Assembly: GCA_965263215.1 (NCBI GenBank)
Contig: OZ253663.1
Coordinates: 1,488,001-1,552,000 of the forward strand
Origin: UBA1672 sp965263215
GTDB taxonomy: Bacteria; Pseudomonadota; Alphaproteobacteria; Micavibrionales; Micavibrionaceae
Reading direction: 5' to 3'
Length of the DNA: 64,000 nt
The position numbers and the translations under genes are program-made. Shown piece after piece: positions 18,811 to 27,564 of this stretch (within the stretch, counting starts at the first letter, position 1; each line of letters opens with the position of its first letter). The notes under the pieces are model-generated. The model had not been told where the DNA came from. It saw only the letters and a list, made by a program, of their open reading frames with translations, and ran no database searches.

Positions 18811-19222
18811 ATGAAACACCACAGAGGTAAGAACAGCGAGCCATCGCAACGTCAACGCCGTGTTGGCGAGCAGATCAGACATATTTTATCTGATACGTTG
18901 CAACGCGGTCACTTCGACAGTGAGATTCTTTTAAACAAATCCAACACTATCATCGTGTCAGAGGTACGCCCTTCCCCCCGATTTGAAACATGCACGCGCC
19001 TATGTGATGTCTTTGAACGGTGAGGATATGGAAGATCTTTTAATTGCCCTTAATGATCAGAAATATGTTTTTCAAAAAGAGATCGCCAAAGGTACGAACC
19101 TGAAATTCACCCCGCGTGTTAAATTTGTTACGGATACGTCATTTGACGAGGCACAACACATCGAAAACATTCTGCGTGATGTTCGTGTTTCTCATGATAA
19201 GGACGATACAGAGGAAGAATAA
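18811..19222 (+). CDS. rbfA: 30S ribosome-binding factor RbfA, one frameshift
   Basis: The N-terminal part (QRQRRVGEQIRHILSDTL) is in one frame and the C-terminal part (HARAYVMSLNGEDMEDLL) in another. Removing one C from the run of six at 18974-18979 joins them as EVRPSPDLKHARAYVM, the expected RbfA KH-domain core. The corrected protein is about 136 residues with an acidic tail. RbfA acts in late 16S rRNA maturation. It lies 7 bases after infB and 3 before truB, the standard operon order. This is the last break of the indel-rich patch. Confidence 0.9.
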
Positions 19223-19225
19223 TCC

Positions 19226-20164
19226 ATGGGACGCCGTAAGAAAAAGGGAGATCCGATCTCAGGATGGGTAAACCTTGATAAGCCTTATGGCATGACATCG
19301 ACGCAGGCCATTGGTAAGGTTCGCCGCCTTTTAAACGCACAAAAAATTGGACATGCGGGTACGTTAGACCCCCTAGCAACGGGGGTTTTGCCCATTGCAG
19401 TTGGTGAGGCCACTAAAACCATTCCATTCGTTCAGGATGATTACAAAACATATTCCTTCACTGTGACATGGGGCGAGCAGCGTGACACAGATGATGCAGA
19501 AGGTGACGTGATTGCAACATCAGATCATCGTCCAGCCAAAAAAGATATTGAGGCAGCGTTGCCGCAATTTATTGGTGAAGTTGAGCAGACCCCTCCCCGT
19601 TTTTCCGCCATTAAAATCAACGGTCAGCGTGCCTATGATATTGCCCGTGCTGGTGACATCCCTGATATCAAGTCGCGTATCGTATACATAGAAGAGCTTT
19701 ATTTAAAAGAAAGCCGAGCCGATGAGGCAGACTTCGAAATGCTCTGCGGTAAAGGCACCTATGTGCGTTCCATCGCGCGTGATTTAGGTGAATTTTTAGG
19801 CACAAAGGGTTATATCAGTGCCCTACGCCGTGAGGAAGTTGGCTGTTTCTTTGCCGAAGATGCGATTTCTCTGGACAATTTAGAGGAATTGGACTACGTT
19901 GCCGCCCGTAGCGAAGCTTTGTTGCCACTGCAAACCGTGCTGGACGATATCCCGGCTCTGGCGTTGACAGAGGAAGAAACAACAAAAATTCGTAACGGAC
20001 AGTCACTTGGGTTTGTATCCCGCCCCGATTTTGAGCGTTTGCAAAAAATTGGTTTAGGAACAAAAGAAACTCAAATGGCGGTGGCTTACTTTCAGGATAA
20101 TCCGGTCGCGTTAGTTGATCAGGTGCGTGCGGAAATTAAGCCAGTTCGTGTTTTTAATATTTAA
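19226..20164 (+). CDS. truB: tRNA pseudouridine(55) synthase TruB
   Basis: 312 residues in one clean frame. The catalytic Asp lies in KIGHAGTLDPLATGVLPIAVG (about residues 39-59); other family motifs are GWVNLDKPYGMTS and CGKGTYVRSIARDLG. It forms pseudouridine 55 in the T-loop of tRNAs. ATG 19226 follows the rbfA stop by three bases. The intact frame here marks the downstream edge of the indel-rich patch. Confidence 0.97.
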   Translation: MGRRKKKGDPISGWVNLDKPYGMTSTQAIGKVRRLLNAQKIGHAGTLDPLATGVLPIAVGEATKTIPFVQDDYKTYSFTVTWGEQRDTDDAEGDVIATSDHRPAKKDIEAALPQFIGEVEQTPPRFSAIKINGQRAYDIARAGDIPDIKSRIVYIEELYLKESRADEADFEMLCGKGTYVRSIARDLGEFLGTKGYISALRREEVGCFFAEDAISLDNLEELDYVAARSEALLPLQTVLDDIPALALTEEETTKIRNGQSLGFVSRPDFERLQKIGLGTKETQMAVAYFQDNPVALVDQVRAEIKPVRVFNI

Positions 20165-20188
20165 GATATTGTGAAAGAAAGAAAAATT

Positions 20189-20458
20189 ATGTCGATTACA
20201 GCAGAAAAAAAAGCAACAGTAATAAAAGAATATGCAACGAAAAAAGAAGATACAGGTTCTCCGGAAGTTCAGGTTGCTATCCTGACAAACCGTATCGAAG
20301 AGCTATCTCAGCACATGCGTGTTCACAAAAAAGATTTCCACAGCCGCCGCGGTCTTTTGGCGATGGTTGCAAAGCGTCGTAAGCTTTTGGATTACCTTAA
20401 GAAGAAAGACGAAGATCGTTACCAGAAGTTGATTAAATCACTTGGTATCCGTCGTTAA
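20189..20458 (+). CDS. rpsO: 30S ribosomal protein S15
   Basis: 89 residues, exactly the usual S15 length, when started at ATG 20189 (MSITAEKKATVIKEYA), which has a GAAAGAAAG ribosome binding site. An in-frame GTG at 20171 would add six residues that overlap that site and is unlikely. The conserved GSPEVQVAILTNRI and HSRRGLLAMVAKRRKLLDYL are present. S15 nucleates the central domain of 16S rRNA and often represses its own mRNA. A strong terminator follows; pnp lies beyond the inserted gpmI gene rather than immediately next, unlike E. coli. Confidence 0.97.
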   Translation: MSITAEKKATVIKEYATKKEDTGSPEVQVAILTNRIEELSQHMRVHKKDFHSRRGLLAMVAKRRKLLDYLKKKDEDRYQKLIKSLGIRR

Positions 20459-20483
20459 TAGACGCGATCAGCATAAGAGTTAT

Positions 20484-20508
20484 AAAAGCCGCCATTTTGG
20501 TGGCTTTT
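20484..20508. terminator. Bidirectional intrinsic terminator between rpsO and gpmI
   Basis: AAAAGCCGCCA (20484-20494) and TGGTGGCTTTT (20498-20508) form an 11-bp stem with one G-U pair and a 3-base loop. A/T runs on both sides allow it to work in either direction, for convergent rpsO (+) and gpmI (-). The right arm touches the gpmI stop codon. Confidence 0.8.
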
Positions 20509-22046
20509 TATTTGACTAAATTTTCACCATCCATGTCGTCTGGTTGCTCTATCCCAAGGAAGTGGAGCATTGTTGGCGCGATATCGGCGAGCCTTCCTTC
20601 CTTTAGCTTGGTCTTCTCTGCCCCAATTACAATAAATGGCACGGGGTTAAGTGTATGCGCCGTATGCGGCCCTTTTGTTGCGGGGTCATACATTTGATCT
20701 GCGTTGCCGTGATCGGCCGTGACAATAAGAATGCCATTTTTTTCTAGTACAACTTCCTTAAGTTTACAGAGCGTTCCGTCAACGGCTTCGGCGGCTTTGC
20801 GTGCAGCCTCAACGGAGCCTGTATGCCCGACCATGTCGGTATTAGCGAAATTGACGATAATGGCGTCATGTTTGTTATCTGCGACAACCTTTAACAGTTT
20901 TTCAGATAGTTCCGGCGCAGACATTTCAGGCTGTAAATCATACGTTGCAACTTTGGGAGAATTGACAAGTATGCGGTCTTCGCCTTCATAAGGCTCTTCC
21001 TGTCCGCAGTTAAAGAAGAATGTTACATGGGGATATTTTTCTGTTTCTGCCATACGCATTTGTTTAAGGCCGTGTGCGGCAATGACTTCGCCAAACGTAT
21101 TTTTATGGTCTATTGGTTGAAACAAAGTTTCCATGTACTCATTAAGTTCATCCGAATATTCCACCATGCCTATTGCTTCGGATAATGGTGGTGCTCCGTT
21201 CTTTCGTTCAAAACCGTCAAAATCTTCTAATATCAAGGATTGCAATATTTGACGTGCGCGGTCATTGCGGAAGTTTGCAAAAATGATGGCATCCCCCTCT
21301 TCTATCCCCTCATAGCCGCTGAAAATTGCAGGCTTAATAAACTCATCGGTTGTGTTTTCTTCATAATTCGCCTGCAAATAATCAACAATAGATGACTTTT
21401 CCTCACCTTCTGCATGAACGATAGCATTATAAGCACGCTCAACACGGTCCCAACGATTATCACGATCCATTGCGTAGTAACGCCCACATACCGTTGATAT
21501 CTGCACATTAAGAAATGCGTTAGCCTGTCTTTCTAAGTCGTATAGAAAATCTCTGCCGCTATGTGGTGAGCAATCACGCCCGTCGGTAAAGGCGTGGATA
21601 TGTGTTTGTACACCTGCCATCCCAATGATTTTAGCTAAATCCATAATGTGGTCAATGTGTGCATGTACACCGCCGTTAGACGCTAATCCCATAATATGGC
21701 AGGACTTCCCTGATTCTTTTAAGTTTTCAATTAACGAGGTAATCGCGTTATGATTTTTAACTTTCCCTTCAGAGAAAGCTTTGGTTATGCGCGGTAAATA
21801 TTGCATGACAACGCGCCCTGCACCGATATTCATGTGCCCCACTTCGGAGTTGCCCATTTGCCCATCGGGTAATCCAACTTGTCCGCCAAACGTCGTTAAC
21901 GTCGTGTTCGGGTACTTTTCCATCATTGAGTCATAGCATGGTGTGTTGGCACTTGCGATGGCATCGTATTGCCCGCCGTTACCGATGCCCCAACCATCAA
22001 GAATACATAGAACGACGGGGCTTTTTTTTGGCTTGAAATCTGACAT
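20508..22046 (-). CDS. gpmI: 2,3-bisphosphoglycerate-independent phosphoglycerate mutase
   Basis: 512 residues from ATG 22046 (MSDFKPKKSPVVLCILDGWG), the usual length; an in-frame upstream ATG at 22109 would add 21 atypical residues. The catalytic serine is in QMGNSEVGHMNIGAGR, and metal-binding motifs include DGRDCSPHSGRDFL and VTADHGNADQM. It interconverts 3- and 2-phosphoglycerate using Mn2+ in glycolysis. The upstream AAGAG sequence supports the chosen start. It is inserted, in reverse, between rpsO and pnp. Confidence 0.96.
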   Translation of the reverse strand: MSDFKPKKSPVVLCILDGWGIGNGGQYDAIASANTPCYDSMMEKYPNTTLTTFGGQVGLPDGQMGNSEVGHMNIGAGRVVMQYLPRITKAFSEGKVKNHNAITSLIENLKESGKSCHIMGLASNGGVHAHIDHIMDLAKIIGMAGVQTHIHAFTDGRDCSPHSGRDFLYDLERQANAFLNVQISTVCGRYYAMDRDNRWDRVERAYNAIVHAEGEEKSSIVDYLQANYEENTTDEFIKPAIFSGYEGIEEGDAIIFANFRNDRARQILQSLILEDFDGFERKNGAPPLSEAIGMVEYSDELNEYMETLFQPIDHKNTFGEVIAAHGLKQMRMAETEKYPHVTFFFNCGQEEPYEGEDRILVNSPKVATYDLQPEMSAPELSEKLLKVVADNKHDAIIVNFANTDMVGHTGSVEAARKAAEAVDGTLCKLKEVVLEKNGILIVTADHGNADQMYDPATKGPHTAHTLNPVPFIVIGAEKTKLKEGRLADIAPTMLHFLGIEQPDDMDGENLVK

Positions 22047-22284
22047 GTTAATACTCTTAATGTGAAGTAACCTTTGACTTTTACGGCGGATAATGTCATG
22101 TCTATACACGTTTGCATAGCCGTAATTTGGTTTGGCTTTACGGTTGACTATTAAAAGCAGATTTTAATGCTGTTTTTAACCGTCCACCGAAGACCTTCCC
22201 CAAAGAAAGCTTCCAAACAATTTGTAACTTCTTTTGCGTTTTGCGAGAGAGGATTTTGATGAATACATATATAAGGAAATAAAT

Positions 22285-24423
22285 ATGTTTAAAGTATACA
22301 AAAAAGAAATAGAATTTGCCGGTAAAACGCTAACGCTGGAAACTGGTAAAATCGCAAGACAAGCCGATGGTTGCGTTTTGGCAACGATTGGTGAAACAAG
22401 TGTTTTATGTGCCGTTACAGGCTCTAAATCAATCCGTGATGGCCAGGATTTTTTCCCGCTATCCGTCCATTATCAAGAAAAGACATACTCCGCCGGTAAA
22501 ATTCCAGGCGGATTTTTCAAACGTGAAGCACGCCCTTCTGAAAAAGAAACACTTACCTCGCGTTTGATTGACCGTCCGATCCGTCCATTGTTCCCCAAAG
22601 GCTTTTTGAACGAGGTTCAAGTTGTATGTACAGTTATATCGCATGATCTTGAAAATGACCCCGATATGATTGCAATGGTTGGTGCATCTGCGGCTCTGAC
22701 AATTTCAGGGATTCCGTTTATGGGCCCGATTGGTGGCGCACGCGTATCCTACAAAGATGGTGAGTACATCGTTAATCCGCCTATGCAGGAAGTTGCCGAC
22801 ATGGATCTTGATCTGGTTGTTGCCGGTACGCAAGAAGGCGTTTTGATGGTTGAATCAGAAGCTTCGGAATTGACTGAGGAAATCATGCTTGGTGCGGTGA
22901 ATGTCGGTCATGAGGCGTATCAGCCAGTTATCAATGGCATTATAGAGCTTGCAGAAATGTGCGCCAAAGATATGTGGGATATTGCAGAGACTCCCGCAGC
23001 CATTACGAAAATGGCAGATGATTTAAAAGCCAAGTTCGCGAAAGATGTTGAAAAGGCTTATGGTATTACAGACAAGCTAGAACGTCAGAACGCCGTTGGT
23101 GAAGTTCGTGCAGCCGCTGTTGAGGCATTCGTTGATGAGGAAAACGGTATTGATGAGGCCGTTGTTACATCAAAGTTCAAATCATTGGAAGCCGATGTTG
23201 TTCGCGGTGCAATCTTGAAAACAGGTAAGCGCATTGATGAGCGTGATACAAAAACTGTCCGCTCTATCGTTTCAGAAGTCGGTGTTCTGCCCCGTACGCA
23301 CGGTTCAAGCTTGTTCACACGCGGTGAAACTCAGGCTCTTGTTGTTGCAACACTAGGTACAGGACAAGACGAGCAAATTATGGATAAGCTTGAAGGTGAA
23401 ACCAGAGAGCGTTTCTTGCTTCATTATAACTTCCCACCTTATTCTGTTGGTGAAGCTGGTCGTATGGGCCCTCCCGGTCGTCGTGAGATCGGTCACGGTA
23501 AGTTGGCATGGCGTGCAATTAACCCGCTTCTTCCATCCGCTGAGGACTTCCCGTACACGATGCGTGTTGTTTCTGAGATTACAGAATCCAATGGTTCATC
23601 TTCAATGGCCTCCGTTTGTGGTGGCTCTCTATCCTTGATGGATGCAGGTGTGCCTTTGAAAGCTCCGGTTGCGGGTATCGCAATGGGTCTGATTAAGGAA
23701 GGCGATGACTTTGCTGTTCTTTCAGACATTCTTGGTGATGAAGACCATCTCGGTGATATGGACTTCAAAGTGGCTGGTACTGAAAATGGTATTACTGCCC
23801 TTCAGATGGATATCAAAATTACATCCATTACGAAGGAAATCATGGAAGTTGCGCTAGAGCAAGCTAAGGAAGGTCGTCTGCACATTCTTGATGAAATGGC
23901 GAAAGCTCTTTCAGAAGGCCGTAGCGAACTTAATGCAAACGCACCGCAAATTGTTTCAATCCAGATCCCAACGGATAAAATCCGCGAAGTGATTGGTACA
24001 GGTGGTAAAGTGATCCGTGAGATTATCGAAGTGACTGAAACCAAGATCGACATTGATGATGATGGTACAGTGAAGGTTGCGGCGACAAATGCAGAAGCCA
24101 TCGAAAAAGCCTTGAAAATGATCAAGGACATCACAGACGAGCCTGAGGTTGGTATCGTTTATACTGGTAAGGTTGTGAAATGTGTTGATTTCGGTGCGTT
24201 CGTAAACTTTATGGGTGCGAAGGACGGTCTTGTGCATATCTCTGAGCTAGCCGATCATCGCGTGGCCAAAACCACAGACATCATCAATGAAGGCGATGAG
24301 GTTAAGGTTCTTCTAACTGGTATTGATGATCGCGGTAAAGTTAAGCTTTCTATGAAGCGTGTTGATCAGGAAACTGGCGAAATCATCGAGCAAGACAGCA
24401 AAAAGAAAGAAGCGAACGGTTAA
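22285..24423 (+). CDS. pnp: Polyribonucleotide nucleotidyltransferase (PNPase)
   Basis: 712 residues from ATG 22285 (MFKVYKKEIEFAGKTL), preceded by AAGGAAAT; an in-frame ATG at 22234 would add 17 unrelated residues. Two RNase PH-like cores are present (PIRPLFPKGF in the first, the DAGVPLKAPVAGIAMGL active-site region in the second). A KH domain (IREVIGTGGKVIREI) and S1 domain (DFGAFVNFMGAKDGLVHISE) follow. It degrades RNA 3' to 5' with phosphate and works in the degradosome. The 238-base gap upstream holds the divergent gpmI and pnp leaders; I found no convincing promoter hexamers there. Confidence 0.97.
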   Translation: MFKVYKKEIEFAGKTLTLETGKIARQADGCVLATIGETSVLCAVTGSKSIRDGQDFFPLSVHYQEKTYSAGKIPGGFFKREARPSEKETLTSRLIDRPIRPLFPKGFLNEVQVVCTVISHDLENDPDMIAMVGASAALTISGIPFMGPIGGARVSYKDGEYIVNPPMQEVADMDLDLVVAGTQEGVLMVESEASELTEEIMLGAVNVGHEAYQPVINGIIELAEMCAKDMWDIAETPAAITKMADDLKAKFAKDVEKAYGITDKLERQNAVGEVRAAAVEAFVDEENGIDEAVVTSKFKSLEADVVRGAILKTGKRIDERDTKTVRSIVSEVGVLPRTHGSSLFTRGETQALVVATLGTGQDEQIMDKLEGETRERFLLHYNFPPYSVGEAGRMGPPGRREIGHGKLAWRAINPLLPSAEDFPYTMRVVSEITESNGSSSMASVCGGSLSLMDAGVPLKAPVAGIAMGLIKEGDDFAVLSDILGDEDHLGDMDFKVAGTENGITALQMDIKITSITKEIMEVALEQAKEGRLHILDEMAKALSEGRSELNANAPQIVSIQIPTDKIREVIGTGGKVIREIIEVTETKIDIDDDGTVKVAATNAEAIEKALKMIKDITDEPEVGIVYTGKVVKCVDFGAFVNFMGAKDGLVHISELADHRVAKTTDIINEGDEVKVLLTGIDDRGKVKLSMKRVDQETGEIIEQDSKKKEANG

Positions 24424-24451
24424 TCACTTTTATATTAGTAATAATTATGAG

Positions 24452-24479
24452 AGCCGGATAATGTGTCCGGCTTTTATTT
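24452..24479 (+). terminator. Intrinsic terminator after pnp
   Basis: AGCCGGA (24452-24458) and TCCGGCT (24466-24472) form a perfect 7-bp stem with a 7-base loop, followed by TTTATTTT. It lies 28 bases after the pnp stop. Confidence 0.8.
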
Positions 24480-24553
24480 TGTAAATATTTCTGTGATGGC
24501 TACGAATTAACATATAATGTGATTTTTTAAGAATGTTATGGTAATGTGAAATA

Positions 24554-25012
24554 ATGACAATATCGCGGGCAAGACGCAATTTTAGGGTGTTTTTAGGGTT
24601 TCTTCTGCTTTTGAGCTTAGGATTTTTTTCTGTATCCGCATATTATTATACGTCTGTAAAACAAAGAAGAATCAAACTAAGTACGATTGCCCCTACTCTG
24701 TTTCAGGTGGATATTTATCATTATTACGCTTTGTCATATATGCGAGGAGAGGATGGGCAACATCAGATTGCTAAAAAGCTCTATAATAAAGGCATATTTG
24801 ATCATTCCTACAGGCAGGCCGGTGATGATATGATGACAAACCTTGCGGATAATGGTCATGCGCCATCACAGGTGTTTCAAGCAGATATATTGATGTATTA
24901 CGGCAATACGCAACAACACAAAGACATTGCGCACCAATATTACAAGGACGCTGCCGCACAAGGGTATGCTCCTGCGATAGAAAAACTTGCACTTTTGAAC
25001 CCAAGTCAATAA
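24554..25012 (+). CDS. Membrane-anchored protein with Sel1-like repeats
   Basis: 152 residues. One N-terminal membrane segment (about 13-33, FLGFLLLLSLGFFSVSAYYY) is followed by a helical domain. The end shows a Sel1-type pattern (GHAPSQVFQADILMYYGN ... YKDAAAQGYAPAIEKLALL), that is, one to two TPR-like repeats. It should sit in the inner membrane with the repeats in the periplasm. Sel1 repeats mediate protein contacts; the partner is unknown. It is a single gene between pnp and the phosphodiesterase. Confidence 0.7.
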   Translation: MTISRARRNFRVFLGFLLLLSLGFFSVSAYYYTSVKQRRIKLSTIAPTLFQVDIYHYYALSYMRGEDGQHQIAKKLYNKGIFDHSYRQAGDDMMTNLADNGHAPSQVFQADILMYYGNTQQHKDIAHQYYKDAAAQGYAPAIEKLALLNPSQ

Positions 25013-25082
25013 AAGACTAGATTCTTATCTATAAATATCCGATTTTAATGCGGTAATTATAATTTAACATTAGACGAAATCC

Positions 25083-25829
25083 ATGCCCTTAAAACTACCA
25101 CGAATAATTGGACATCGCGGCGCTGCCGGATATGCACCTGAAAACACAATCGAAGCCATACACACCGCTGCGGATATGGGCATTGAGTGGGTAGAGCTTG
25201 ATGTGAAAATTACCAAAGATGATATTCCGATTATCTTCCATGATGACACGTTAGAGCGTACGAGTAATGGTACAGGCCTCGTTGCTCATGCGACTTACGA
25301 AGATATAAAGGAATTGGATGCAGGAAGTTGGTATGGCGAAAGCTTTATCGGCGCAGCCATTCCTTCTCTAGAGGATGTCATAGAAGTTTTGATTGATCGC
25401 AATCTTGGGCTTAATTTGGAAATTAAGCCCTGCCCGGGCCGTGAAAAGGAAACCGCGGAAGTTGCGCTCGATCTACTTTCAACGATCTGGGATGATCATG
25501 ATCGTTTACTAATATCTTCTTTTCAGCATGTTAGTTTGGAAACGGCATTGGAAATGGCAGAGGATTGGCATCGTGGGTTATTGATTCCTGAAGAATGGCC
25601 GGATAATTGGGCTGAACTAGCAGAATACTTAAAGGTTTCCAGTGTTAACGTAAATGCCTCTACAGTAAAACGTGAAGAAGTTGAAAGCATTATGGATATG
25701 GAAAAGCCAGTTTTGGCTTATACAGTTAATGAGGCTCATCAGGCGCGCATGCTCCAAAGTTGGGGGGTGGATGGTTTCTTTTCTGATACCCCTGATTTGA
25801 TTATGGATGGTCTTTTTTCCGTGCATTAA
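25083..25829 (+). CDS. ugpQ: Cytosolic glycerophosphodiester phosphodiesterase
   Basis: 248 residues, no signal peptide. GDPD motifs are complete: IGHRGAAGYAPENTIEA near the N-terminus (catalytic His), ELDVKITKDDIPIIFHDDTL (metal ligands and second His), and LNLEIKPCPG. The C-terminal part is YTVNEAHQARMLQSWGVDGFF SDTP-like, typical for UgpQ. It releases glycerol-3-phosphate from glycerophosphodiesters. No ugp transporter genes are nearby. Confidence 0.93.
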   Translation: MPLKLPRIIGHRGAAGYAPENTIEAIHTAADMGIEWVELDVKITKDDIPIIFHDDTLERTSNGTGLVAHATYEDIKELDAGSWYGESFIGAAIPSLEDVIEVLIDRNLGLNLEIKPCPGREKETAEVALDLLSTIWDDHDRLLISSFQHVSLETALEMAEDWHRGLLIPEEWPDNWAELAEYLKVSSVNVNASTVKREEVESIMDMEKPVLAYTVNEAHQARMLQSWGVDGFFSDTPDLIMDGLFSVH

Positions 25830-25932
25830 TGCTGTTTAAGTATGGGTATAAACCCGTGCTCAGAGCCAATTTTATTGACACGTGGCCATCTTTTTTCTTA
25901 TCCTGTAATATTGATGTTGAATAGGAAAAAAA

Positions 25933-26394
25933 ATGAATTCATTAAGCGAAGCATATGCGCCACAGGGGGATCAAAGAGCTCTTGCGAAGATGCGTATGGA
26001 AGAAGAAATTACGTCTAAAGGGTTTGATGCAGGTCTCGCCGTTGAAGTTTTACGTGAGCTGTTTGATGATATTGAGCCTGCGGATCGTACAGAGATGGCA
26101 AAACGTATGCACTCTGACGAAGCTATTACTTTAGATGAGTTTCGAGAATTTATTTATGGGGCAGAAGAACACCCTAAATACACGGCAGCGCTCTATGAAG
26201 TCATAAATGATTTGACCGTGGGAATTGAAAGTCCGGAGGTGAGGCGCGAAATCTTTACCCATCTTAATTATGCGCTGGATGATTTGATGGAAGATATTAG
26301 AGATAACAGCCCGCACGTGGTCACCCACCCTGATGGTACGCCAATCGATGCTATAAAAAACGACGGCAATGGTGATTCTGATTTAGAAATGTAG
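25933..26394 (+). CDS. Acidic protein of unknown function
   Basis: 153 residues, strongly acidic, no membrane segment or signal. Mostly predicted helical, with a central IYGAEEHPKYTAALYEVIND stretch. I do not recognise a family. A weak AGGAAAAAAA ribosome binding site precedes the ATG. It converges with fabI, six bases away. Codon use looks like the neighbours. Confidence 0.65.
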   Translation: MNSLSEAYAPQGDQRALAKMRMEEEITSKGFDAGLAVEVLRELFDDIEPADRTEMAKRMHSDEAITLDEFREFIYGAEEHPKYTAALYEVINDLTVGIESPEVRREIFTHLNYALDDLMEDIRDNSPHVVTHPDGTPIDAIKNDGNGDSDLEM

Positions 26395-26399
26395 CGTTT

Positions 26400-27206
26400 T
26401 TAAGACTCTGCAAATTCTTTAAGGCTGTCATGTGGTGGCATGCCAATGGCGTTAAACCCACAATCAACATAGTGAATCTCACCAGTGACTGCGCCTGATA
26501 AATCAGACAGTAAGTATAAACCAGTTCCACCCAACTCTTCCAGCTCTACTGGACGCCTAAGGGGTGCGGTGAGTGTATTATATTTAAATGTTTTGCGTGC
26601 ACCGCCAATAACCGCGCCGGCAAGTGTGCGCATTGGCCCTGCACTGATGGCATTGACGCGAATACCTTGTGGACCAAGATCCGCAGCCAAATACCGCACA
26701 GAAGCTTCTAATCCTGCTTTGGCTATACCCATGACATTGTAATTTGGCATAACTTTTTCTGCGCCATAGTAGCTTAGAGTTACGGCTGAGCCGCCTTCAT
26801 TCATAAGTTCCTTGGCTCTACGCATAATCGATGTAAAGGAATAGCAGGAAATATGCATTGTTTTCAGGAAATTATCGAGCGTGGTGTCAACATAACGTCC
26901 TTGAAGCTCTTCTTTATCAGAATAAGCAATGGCATGGATGATAAAATCAATAGATCCCCATTTTTCTTTCAGTGTATCAAAAACAGTGTCTAAATCATCC
27001 TCATCGGATACGTCACAATCAATGAGAATGTCTGCGCCAATGCTTTCGGTCAAAGGTTTCACACGCTTACCAAAGGCATCGCCTTGATATGTGAATGCCA
27101 TTTCTGCGCCGGCTTCATGCAACGCCTTGGCCATGCCCCAAGCGATAGAGCGTTCGTTTGCAACGCCCATAACAAGCCCTTTTTTACCTTGCATTAAACC
27201 AGTCAT
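26400..27206 (-). CDS. fabI: Enoyl-[acyl-carrier-protein] reductase (NADH)
   Basis: 268 residues from ATG 27206 (MTGLMQGKKGLVMGVANERS), which has an AAGGAA ribosome binding site; the frame extends 32 residues upstream without family character. The cofactor region is GVANERSIAWG and the FabI-type active site is YYGAEKVMPNYNVMGIAKA (Tyr-x6-Lys). The enzyme makes saturated acyl-ACP, the last step of each elongation round. With fabB and fabA it forms a fatty-acid block on the same strand, separated from fabB only by a small CsaA-like gene. Confidence 0.95.
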   Translation of the reverse strand: MTGLMQGKKGLVMGVANERSIAWGMAKALHEAGAEMAFTYQGDAFGKRVKPLTESIGADILIDCDVSDEDDLDTVFDTLKEKWGSIDFIIHAIAYSDKEELQGRYVDTTLDNFLKTMHISCYSFTSIMRRAKELMNEGGSAVTLSYYGAEKVMPNYNVMGIAKAGLEASVRYLAADLGPQGIRVNAISAGPMRTLAGAVIGGARKTFKYNTLTAPLRRPVELEELGGTGLYLLSDLSGAVTGEIHYVDCGFNAIGMPPHDSLKEFAES

Positions 27207-27222
27207 ATTTTTTTCCTTATAT

Positions 27223-27558
27223 CTAGAACAGGCGCCCGCCATTGGGCACAACCTTATCTGGTTGCAGTAAAACAACTTCACCATCATCATCCGGCACACC
27301 AAGTGTCAAAACTTCTGACATAAATGGCCCAATTTGACGTGGCGGAAAATTAACAACCGCCATAACTTGTTTATTCTGCAAATCTTCTTTTGTGTAATGT
27401 TTCGTAATTTGTGCCGAAGATTTCTTTTGTCCAATATCTTCGCCAAAATCTATAACTAACTTAAACGCAGGCTTTCGCGCTTCGGGAAAGTCCTGAACAT
27501 CAATGATCGTACCAACACGAACATCAACTTTCAGAAAATCATCAAAAGCAATGGTCAT
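27223..27558 (-). CDS. csaA: tRNA-binding domain protein, CsaA-like
   Basis: 111 residues forming a single OB-fold tRNA-binding domain: VDVRVGTIIDVQDFPEARKP, LVIDFGEDIGQKKSSAQIT, VMAVVNFPPRQIGPFMSEVL and a C-terminal LLQPDKVVPNGGRLF. CsaA has been described as a secretion-related chaperone in Bacillus, but the fold binds tRNA or other RNA; its role here is uncertain. It lies 16 bases upstream of fabI and 6 downstream of fabB, so it is co-transcribed with the fab genes. Confidence 0.88.
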   Translation of the reverse strand: MTIAFDDFLKVDVRVGTIIDVQDFPEARKPAFKLVIDFGEDIGQKKSSAQITKHYTKEDLQNKQVMAVVNFPPRQIGPFMSEVLTLGVPDDDGEVVLLQPDKVVPNGGRLF

Positions 27559-27564
27559 ACGTTT

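Noticed and set aside
13595..18979. Programmed frameshifting or recoding in nusA/infB
   Set aside because: Breaks are many, include both apparent insertions and deletions, fall in assorted homopolymers, and affect five genes in a row while neighbours are clean. Sequence error is far simpler.
22144..22183. Promoter and hairpin for pnp (TTGACT and the AAAAGCAG/CTGTTTTT pair)
   Set aside because: No -10 element at an acceptable distance from TTGACT, and the hairpin is A/T-rich with a large loop; not strong enough to report.
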